In this document: in pieces, positions 26,153 to 32,413 of the stretch | Layout: every line of letters begins with the position of its first letter | Numbering within the stretch: the stretch's first letter is position 1 | Origin: Natrialbaceae archaeon | GTDB taxonomy: Archaea; Halobacteriota; Halobacteria; Halobacteriales; Natrialbaceae | DNA length: 32,413 nt | Assembly (NCBI GenBank): GCA_003552325.1 | Contig: PUKM01000024.1 | Location: 1 to 32,413 of the forward strand | Direction: 5' to 3' | Position numbers and translations under genes: made by a program | The notes under the pieces: generated by a model | Told to the model about the DNA's origin: nothing | What the model saw: only the letters and a program-made list of their open reading frames with translations | Databases searched by the model: none

Positions 26153-27319
26153 ATGACCGATCTCGAGGGAGTGAACGTCGCTCTCGGCGTCTCCGGATCC
26201 ATCGCCGCCGTCAAGACCGTCGAACTCGCCCACGAACTCCGCCGCCAGGGGGCCAGTGTCCGCGCCGTCGTCTCCGGAAGTGCCCAGGGAATCATCCACC
26301 CCTGGTCGCTCGAGTTCGCCACCGAGAACCCCGTTGTCACCGAAATCACGGGGCACGTCGAACACGTCGAACTCTGTGGGTACGACGGCTGGGCCGACAT
26401 ATTGTTACTCGCCCCGGCAACCGCGAACACCATCGGAAAAATCGCGAGCGCCGTCGACGACACACCCGTGACAACGTGCGCGACGACCGCACTGGGTGCT
26501 GACATTCCCGTCGTCGTAGCCCCCGCTATGCACGCGCCGATGTACGAACACCCCGGCGTCCTCGAGGCCATCGAAACCGTCGAACAGTGGGGCGTCGACT
26601 TCGTAGCCCCACGCCTCGAGGAAGGAAAAGCGAAAATCGCGACCGAAGACGCGATCTGTACCGCCGTCGCCCGCGCAACGGGTGTGACTCCACTCGAGGG
26701 GCAGCACATAGTCGTGACCAGCGGGGCGACGAGCGAATCGATCGATCCCGTTCGTGTCCTCACGAATCGATCCTCTGGTACGATGGGGCGAGCGGTCGCG
26801 CACGCCTGTCACGTCCTCGGCGCGCGAGTAACTCTCGTTCACGACGGCCCAGACGTCCCCTACGCCGACGTTCAACAGGTCGAAAGTGCAGCCCAAATGC
26901 TCGAGGCCACACTCGATCTCACCCCCGCGGCTGATGCCCTCGTCTCTGCGGCCGCGATCGGCGATTACACACTCGAATCTAGTCCCGAGAAGCTCCGTTC
27001 CGGCGAGCCCCGAACGCTCGAACTGGAGCCAGTACCGAAACTCCTCGATACCGTCAGGGAGTCCCACCCGGACCTCACGATCGTCGCGTTCAAGGCCGAA
27101 ACCAGCGGTGAGGACGAGGCGATGGTCGACGCGGCCAGGACGCTACTCGAGCGCGTCGGCGCGGCGTTCGTCGTCGCAAACGATGCGAGCGTGATGGGGC
27201 GTGAACAAACACGGGCCCTGTTGGTCCACGCCGACAGCGTCGCCGCATTTGAGGGGGAAAAAGAGGCGCTTGCTCGAGAGCTCGGCGAGTCACTGGGTGT
27301 CATTTTGGAAGGGGAATAA
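26153..27319 (+). CDS. coaBC: Bifunctional phosphopantothenoylcysteine decarboxylase / phosphopantothenate--cysteine ligase
   Basis: GVNVALGVSGSIAAVKTVELAHELRRQGASVRAVVSGSA...LLAPATANTIGKIASAVDDTPVTT...APAMHAPMYEHPGVLEAI...VTSGATSESIDPVRVLTNRSSGTMGRAVA...VSAAAIGDYTLES. Confidence 0.96.
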   Translation: MTDLEGVNVALGVSGSIAAVKTVELAHELRRQGASVRAVVSGSAQGIIHPWSLEFATENPVVTEITGHVEHVELCGYDGWADILLLAPATANTIGKIASAVDDTPVTTCATTALGADIPVVVAPAMHAPMYEHPGVLEAIETVEQWGVDFVAPRLEEGKAKIATEDAICTAVARATGVTPLEGQHIVVTSGATSESIDPVRVLTNRSSGTMGRAVAHACHVLGARVTLVHDGPDVPYADVQQVESAAQMLEATLDLTPAADALVSAAAIGDYTLESSPEKLRSGEPRTLELEPVPKLLDTVRESHPDLTIVAFKAETSGEDEAMVDAARTLLERVGAAFVVANDASVMGREQTRALLVHADSVAAFEGEKEALARELGESLGVILEGE

Positions 27320-27422
27320 GTCACAACCCAAGACCGTCGTCAAGAGAATTATATAGGTGGCGTCCAATCCGTTAGTCGATGGTGCGTTCGACACCACCGC
27401 TTGTCAACGTGTCCACCTATCT

Positions 27423-27998
27423 ATGAGCCTACAGCGAGAAACACACAGCCCCCAGCTCTCGAAGGGCGAAATATTCGAAGTCCTCCGGAATCAGCGGCGC
27501 CGATATGTCCTCCAGTTTCTCAAACAGGACGGAAACCCCGTCGAACTCGGCGACCTCGCCCAGCAAGTGGCGGCCTGGGAGTACGAAACGACACTCGAGG
27601 ACGTGACGCCGGAACAACGAAAGCGAGTCTATACCACACTCCAGCAGACCCATCTCCCGAAGATGGATACCGCCGGCATCCTGCGATTCGATTCCGACGA
27701 AGGGATTATCGAACCCACCGATCGAACCAACGATCTCAACGTTTACCTCGAGATCGTTCCCGGCAGTGAGTTCGCCTGGCGTGAACTGTACCTCTCTCTC
27801 GGGGCTATCGGCTGTGCGCTTGTCGCTGCACTGTGGCTCGAGATTTATCCGTTCACCCTCGTGTCCGAACTCGCCTGGGCGGGATTGCTCTCACTCACCG
27901 TCACGATCGCCGCGACAGCACACATCTACTACGAGCGGAACATGCGGCTCGGACAGGGGGAGGCCCCACCGGAATTGTCCTACCGCAACGGTCGGTAA
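27423..27998 (+). CDS. DUF7344-like wHTH protein with two C-terminal TM segments
   Basis: [99 protein letters not shown] followed by two hydrophobic helices. Confidence 0.88.
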   Translation: MSLQRETHSPQLSKGEIFEVLRNQRRRYVLQFLKQDGNPVELGDLAQQVAAWEYETTLEDVTPEQRKRVYTTLQQTHLPKMDTAGILRFDSDEGIIEPTDRTNDLNVYLEIVPGSEFAWRELYLSLGAIGCALVAALWLEIYPFTLVSELAWAGLLSLTVTIAATAHIYYERNMRLGQGEAPPELSYRNGR

Positions 27999-28041
27999 CG
28001 CGGATCGTCACCTTTTACTCGATATCCCACGCATCCACGAC

Positions 28042-28611
28042 ATGGATCAGTTGAAAGAGTCACTCCTCGAGGCTCCTATCATCGAAAAAGACGGGTATCA
28101 CTACTTCGTCCATCCGATCAGCGACGGCGTTCCAAAGATCGAACCCGGCTTGCTCCGTGAAATCGTAATCCGGATCACGCGAAAAGCCAATCTCGAGGAA
28201 GTAGATAAGATCGTCACCCCCGCAGCGATGGGCATTCACATCTCGACCGCCGTGTCGCTCATGACGGATATCCCATTGACGGTGATCCGTAAACGACAGT
28301 ACGGTCTCGAGGGTGAGGTATCACTCTCTCAGCAGACCGGTTATTCCAAAAACGAGATGTACATCAACGACGTGCAAGCAGGCGATCGAGTGCTTGTTCT
28401 GGATGACGTCTTATCGACCGGTGGAACACTCACCGCGGTTATCGGTGCGCTCGACGAGATCGGTGCCGAGGTCGTCGATACTGTCGCCGTCATCAAGAAA
28501 GTCGGTGGCGAGAACAAGGTCGCAGACGCCGGATACGACGTAAAGACGCTGATCAACGTCGACGTGGTCGACGGTGAAGTCGTGATCGTCGACGAAGACG
28601 GCGACGACTGA
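28042..28611 (+). CDS. hpt: Hypoxanthine/guanine phosphoribosyltransferase
   Basis: [45 protein letters not shown]...; [24 protein letters not shown] (PRPP motif); TATA-like cttttactcg about 30 bp upstream. Confidence 0.92.
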   Translation: MDQLKESLLEAPIIEKDGYHYFVHPISDGVPKIEPGLLREIVIRITRKANLEEVDKIVTPAAMGIHISTAVSLMTDIPLTVIRKRQYGLEGEVSLSQQTGYSKNEMYINDVQAGDRVLVLDDVLSTGGTLTAVIGALDEIGAEVVDTVAVIKKVGGENKVADAGYDVKTLINVDVVDGEVVIVDEDGDD

Positions 28612-28704
28612 CGCTGGCAGTCACTTTTTGTCTCCCCAGGGAGCGATGGCCGATGGCCGACTTTATCGCCTGTGGGGCCTCGAGAGTGACTTCGGGCCAC
28701 CTGC

Positions 28705-30024
28705 TCAGTCGTCGGTCGCGGGCGACTCGACAACCGCTGTCGTATCCTGCTCGATCAGATGGCAGGAAGCGCGGTGATTTTCCTCGATATGAATCTCCGC
28801 AGGTTTCTCTTGGCGACACACTGTCTCGAACTCCGCCGATAACACCGCGCTCGCTTCCTCGAGGTCGTGGGCAAACACCAGTTCGATCGAGTCGGTGAGC
28901 GTTTGTTCGGCTGTCCCGTCTGCCAGTGACGGTGGAATCTCGAACTCTTCTCTGAGGCGTGTCTCGAACGCCTCCAGAGGGACTTCTTCGATATCGTCAT
29001 ACCCCTCCTGTTCGGTGACGACTCCTTCGAAAATGGACTCCACGTCGATGTTCTGATCGTGCACTCGATAGATGTAGTCCATGAGATGACGCCACGTTGC
29101 TTGCTCGAACGAATAGCCATCCGGTTGGATAATCTCCGGACAGCGGGTGTGAAACCGACACCCGACGGGAGGATTTGCGGGACTCGGAACGTCCCCTGAG
29201 AGGGTCACTTCGTCACGTGATCGATGTGGGTCTGGAACCGGAATCGAGGAAATGAGCGCGCGGGTGTACGGATGTTGTGGGTTAGTGAAAATCTCATCCG
29301 TCGGCCCCTCTTCGACGATCTGGCCCAGGTACATGACACCGACTCGGTCACAGATTTCACGGATGACACCCAGGTTATGACTAATGATCAAGATACCCAG
29401 GCCAAACTCGTCCTGTAAGTCTTGCATGATCGAGAGAATCTCGGCCTGAATTGAGACGTCCAGTGCGGACACTGGCTCGTCTGCCACCAGAAGGTCAGGG
29501 TTGACCGATAATGCTCGAGCCAGGCCGATCCGTTGTTTTTGACCACCGCTGAACTCGTGTGGGTACCGGTCGGCGTCGGAGGCCTGCAATCCAACTTTCT
29601 CGAGCAGGGTTCCGACGATCTCTCGTCGACGTGCCCGGTCGTTCATACCGTTGACGTACAACGGTTCGGCGACCGATTCACCGATCGACATCCGGGGGTC
29701 GAAACTCGAGTCCGGATCCTGGAAGATCATCTGGGCCCGTCGTCGAAACCGTTTGAGTTCTCGTTTGGAGAACGTCGTCACGTCCTCGCCATCGAACAGC
29801 ACTTGCCCATCAGTGGCCTTTTCGAGCTGTAAAATCGTGGTTGCGGCCGTCGATTTACCACATCCCGACTCTCCGACGATCCCGACGGTTTCTCCGCGCC
29901 TGACACTCACGTCGATCCCGTCGACCGCACGGACGCGTCCGATTTCACGTTTCAGGATGCCTTTCGTGATCGGATAGTGTTTCTTGAGGTTTCGGACCTC
30001 GAGCAGTGGTGTCTCGGCGCTCAT
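28705..30024 (-). CDS. oppF: Oligopeptide/dipeptide ABC transporter ATP-binding protein (OppF/DppF type)
   Basis: [59 protein letters not shown]...MIFQDPDSSFDPRMSIGESV...FSGGQKQRIGLARALSVNPDLLVADEPVSALDVSIQ. Confidence 0.92.
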   Translation of the reverse strand: MSAETPLLEVRNLKKHYPITKGILKREIGRVRAVDGIDVSVRRGETVGIVGESGCGKSTAATTILQLEKATDGQVLFDGEDVTTFSKRELKRFRRRAQMIFQDPDSSFDPRMSIGESVAEPLYVNGMNDRARRREIVGTLLEKVGLQASDADRYPHEFSGGQKQRIGLARALSVNPDLLVADEPVSALDVSIQAEILSIMQDLQDEFGLGILIISHNLGVIREICDRVGVMYLGQIVEEGPTDEIFTNPQHPYTRALISSIPVPDPHRSRDEVTLSGDVPSPANPPVGCRFHTRCPEIIQPDGYSFEQATWRHLMDYIYRVHDQNIDVESIFEGVVTEQEGYDDIEEVPLEAFETRLREEFEIPPSLADGTAEQTLTDSIELVFAHDLEEASAVLSAEFETVCRQEKPAEIHIEENHRASCHLIEQDTTAVVESPATDD

Positions 30025-31100
30025 AATCTGTCACCTCCGGCCTCAGAGTGGGCACCAGCCGTTGTTTCCCGGGCAGTCGTTGCTGTACCCTCACCAGCCG
30101 TGTCTTCGAGAACGACAGATGAGTCATACATGTCGTGGTAGTGAATACACGAGACCTCGTGGTCGGGACCGGTAGCCTGGAAGAACTCGGGTTGGTCACC
30201 GACGAAACAATCGTCGATGGCGTACTCACAACGATCTGCAAACCGGCAGCCATCGGGTGGGTTCGTGACGCTTGGTAACGTTCCACCGATGGGTTCGATG
30301 GTTCCGCTCGCACCGGGCAGACAGTTCAAGAGCGCTCGCGTGTAGGGGTGTGCGGGTGAGTCATACAGGTCGTAGACGTCTGCCCGTTCCATCACCTTAC
30401 CGGCGTACATCACGATGACACGGTCGGCGATTTCTGCGACGACACCGAGGTCGTGCGTGACGAAGATAATCGACATCCCGAACTCCTCCTGAAGGTCCAT
30501 CAGCAACTCGAGGATCTGGGATTCGATCGTGACGTCGAGTGCGGTCGTCGGTTCGTCGGCGATGAGCAGGTCGGGTTCACAGGCGAGTGCCATCGCAATG
30601 ATCGCCCGCTGTTTCATCCCGCCGCTGAATTCGTGTGGATAATCGTCAACGCGCGAGGCGGCTTCGGGAATACCCACTTCGTCCAAGAGCTCTATCGCTC
30701 GTTCTCTGGCGGCGTCTTTCGAGAGATCCTGATGGGCCTGAATTGCCTCGCGGATTTGCGCCCCAACGGTGTAGACGGGGTTGAGCGCACTCTGTGGGTT
30801 CTGGAAGACGTGACTGATCCGCCCGCCGCGAATCTTTCTGATTTCATCGTCACTCATTTCGGTGACGTTCTGTCCGTCGAAGATAATCTCGCCACCGGCG
30901 ATTTCGCCGGGTGGCATCTGCAAGATGCGAGTGATCGATTCAGTCGTGACGGATTTACCGCTGCCACTTTCACCGACGATACAGACGGTTTCGCCCTGAT
31001 CGACGTCGAAGCTGACGCCGTCGACGGCGTATACGGTACCCTCGCCGGTGTGAAACACCGTCTCGAGATTCGTGACTGAGAGGAGTGGATTGCTGCTCAT
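30021..31100 (-). CDS. oppD: Oligopeptide/dipeptide ABC transporter ATP-binding protein (OppD/DppD type)
   Basis: [55 protein letters not shown]...[17 protein letters not shown]...[39 protein letters not shown]...[12 protein letters not shown]. Stop overlaps oppF start by 4 bp. Confidence 0.93.
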   Translation of the reverse strand: MSSNPLLSVTNLETVFHTGEGTVYAVDGVSFDVDQGETVCIVGESGSGKSVTTESITRILQMPPGEIAGGEIIFDGQNVTEMSDDEIRKIRGGRISHVFQNPQSALNPVYTVGAQIREAIQAHQDLSKDAARERAIELLDEVGIPEAASRVDDYPHEFSGGMKQRAIIAMALACEPDLLIADEPTTALDVTIESQILELLMDLQEEFGMSIIFVTHDLGVVAEIADRVIVMYAGKVMERADVYDLYDSPAHPYTRALLNCLPGASGTIEPIGGTLPSVTNPPDGCRFADRCEYAIDDCFVGDQPEFFQATGPDHEVSCIHYHDMYDSSVVLEDTAGEGTATTARETTAGAHSEAGGDRL

Positions 31101-31103
31101 AGG

Positions 31104-32240
31104 TTAGGTTTCGTGTCGTGGATCGAGTGCGTCTCGCAGGGCATCACCGAGGAAGTTGAACGACAACACGGTGAAAAACAGGAAGATCCCTGGAATCGTT
31201 GCGACCCACCAGGCCGTCGCCAGGTGGTTCCGGCCATCCGAAATGATGCGCCCCCACGACCAGATGTTGGGGTCGCCAAATCCGAGGAAGGCCAGCACGG
31301 CTTCAGTCAGGATCATCACTGGGATGATCAACGTCGCTGCCGTGATGATCGTGTTCGACACGTTTGGCAGAATGTGGCGTCGAATAATGTAGGCCTTCCC
31401 TGCACCGGCGGCCTCGGCCGCCTGGATGTAGGACTCTTCGCTCCGTTGGAGTGCTTCCGACCGCACGAGGCGGGCAGTCCCACCCCAGCCAGTAAACGCG
31501 AGGATAACGATCAGGAGGAAGAGGCTGCCACCGTAGATGTAGACGAGCAGGACGATCAGGAAGAACGTCGGGAACGTCATCAGGAGGTCGACGAAGCGCA
31601 TGAGCACCTCGTCGATCCAGCCGCCCGAGAACGCAGCCGTTGCACCGACGACGCTCGCAAGGATGATGCTGAACAGCGTCGCGATCAGGCCAACCTGGAG
31701 GCTAACCTGTGCGCCCGTAATCGTGACCTCGAGGATATCTTCTCCAGTTCGGTGGGTACCGAAGGGATGTGCCCACTCCCCACCGAAGAAGACCGGTGGT
31801 GCGTTTGGATTACCCCAGTTTGGCTCGGGGTGGCCGATGATGAGTGGCCCGACGGTCCCCATCACGAAGATAATCGCGAGGAAGCCGAGACTCCATATCG
31901 CGGCCGTATTCTGTTTGAACTTCGACCAGTAGTACATCGTCATTCGCTTGTTTTGGTACAGGGGGACGACGACGTACCAGAACAATGCAACCAATGTCAG
32001 GCCAAAGAGCCAGTCGACGTTATTGGGGGTCAGTGACAACTCGAAAAGTATCAGGTCCTGTTCGAGGACCGGGTGACGCTCGGCGACAAAGAGGAAATCA
32101 TAGAGCCAGAGCAGGCCAACGGCAAGCAACGACAGCGTCGATCCGACCGTCTTTCGGTCGAAATTGAACCGCCCCGTCTCGTACTCCTCCCAGTCGATCT
32201 GTCCGATTTCGATTCTATCTGGTGAAGTGTCTGTTGCCAT
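31104..32240 (-). CDS. oppC: Oligopeptide/dipeptide ABC transporter permease (OppC/DppC type)
   Basis: GTHRTGEDILEVTITGAQVSLQVGLIATLFSIILASVVGATAAFSGGWIDEVLMRFVDLLMTFPTFFLIVLLVYIYGG...EALQRSEESYIQAAEAAGAGKAYIIRRHILPN...FLGDALRDALDPRHET. Confidence 0.94.
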   Translation of the reverse strand: MATDTSPDRIEIGQIDWEEYETGRFNFDRKTVGSTLSLLAVGLLWLYDFLFVAERHPVLEQDLILFELSLTPNNVDWLFGLTLVALFWYVVVPLYQNKRMTMYYWSKFKQNTAAIWSLGFLAIIFVMGTVGPLIIGHPEPNWGNPNAPPVFFGGEWAHPFGTHRTGEDILEVTITGAQVSLQVGLIATLFSIILASVVGATAAFSGGWIDEVLMRFVDLLMTFPTFFLIVLLVYIYGGSLFLLIVILAFTGWGGTARLVRSEALQRSEESYIQAAEAAGAGKAYIIRRHILPNVSNTIITAATLIIPVMILTEAVLAFLGFGDPNIWSWGRIISDGRNHLATAWWVATIPGIFLFFTVLSFNFLGDALRDALDPRHET

Positions 32241-32413
32241 TAGTTTCTCCCCTCGTAGGTAATCCGTGGGTCAAGCACGGTGTACAGGATGTCCTGTAGC
32301 AAGTTCCCAAGAATCGCGATAATGACCGGGACCAGCGTGGTCGCGAGGACCAGTGGCGTGTCCATGTTGATGATCGCATTGTAGCTCACGAGGCCGAGGC
32401 CGGGAATACCGAA
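32240..32413 (-). CDS. oppB: Oligopeptide/dipeptide ABC transporter permease (OppB/DppB type), C-terminal fragment only
   Basis: Reverse strand reads FGIPGLGLVSYNAIINMDTPLVLATTLVPVIIAILGNLLQDILYTVLDPRITYEGRN-TAA, typical OppB C-terminus; TAATG overlap with oppC start. Confidence 0.9.
   Translation of the reverse strand, partial: FGIPGLGLVSYNAIINMDTPLVLATTLVPVIIAILGNLLQDILYTVLDPRITYEGRN

Noticed and set aside
25844-26365. N-terminal extension of the 322-aa minus ORF ahead of the pilin-like protein
   Set aside because: Pilin start at 25843 is natural; the extension overlaps the coaBC gene and the 83-bp repeat and has no coding signature.
31113-32036. Plus-strand 307-aa ORF
   Set aside because: Antisense shadow of OppC permease, highly charged with no motifs.
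1-32413. Very frequent CTCGAG hexamers
   Set aside because: Mostly in-frame Leu-Glu (CTC GAG) codon pairs and typical of GC-rich haloarchaeal genomes; not evidence for a specific element.
1-32413. CRISPR arrays, tRNA/rRNA genes, transposases
   Set aside because: Looked for direct-repeat arrays, tRNA-like cloverleaf sequence and transposase motifs by eye; none could be supported.

Overview
Haloarchaeal-looking chromosomal window: high GC, very frequent CTCGAG, GTG or leaderless starts, acidic proteins. Coding density is high and about 31 genes can be supported. Left part: diphthine-ammonia ligase (partial), DUF373 membrane protein, SppA-type peptidase, coiled-coil protein, glycoside hydrolase family 2-like protein, small zinc finger protein, phosphoribosyltransferase, MATE transporter, mtnP, three tandem paralogous membrane/zinc-ribbon proteins, purF, a multi-domain sensor histidine kinase, DUF420 protein, HD-domain protein, DUF3267-like metalloprotease, glycerate 2-kinase, an SDR gene, a LysE-type exporter and a CHY zinc finger protein. 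Right part: a minimal gas-vesicle cluster gvpA-gvpN-gvpO, a compact FAD oxidoreductase, a receiver-only protein, a type IV pilin-like protein, coaBC, a DUF7344-like wHTH/TM protein, hpt, and an oppB(partial)-C-D-F oligopeptide ABC operon. Most notable observations: (i) a gvpA-N-O cluster with no gvpC and no gvpD/E/F-M on either flank, whose GvpO carries an added Cys/His N-terminal motif; (ii) an SDR gene split by one in-frame TAA, with 80 further sense codons that still read as SDR C-terminus; (iii) an 83-bp gap-free dispersed repeat at 7526-7608 and 25947-26029; (iv) a head-to-tail triplication of equal-length (504 bp) membrane/zinc-ribbon genes; (v) several apparently catalysis-deficient homologues (GH2 nucleophile missing, two receiver domains without the phospho-acceptor Asp); (vi) a mutually exclusive hairpin arrangement after purF and palindromic candidate operators. 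All identifications come from reading sequence only; no database search was run.
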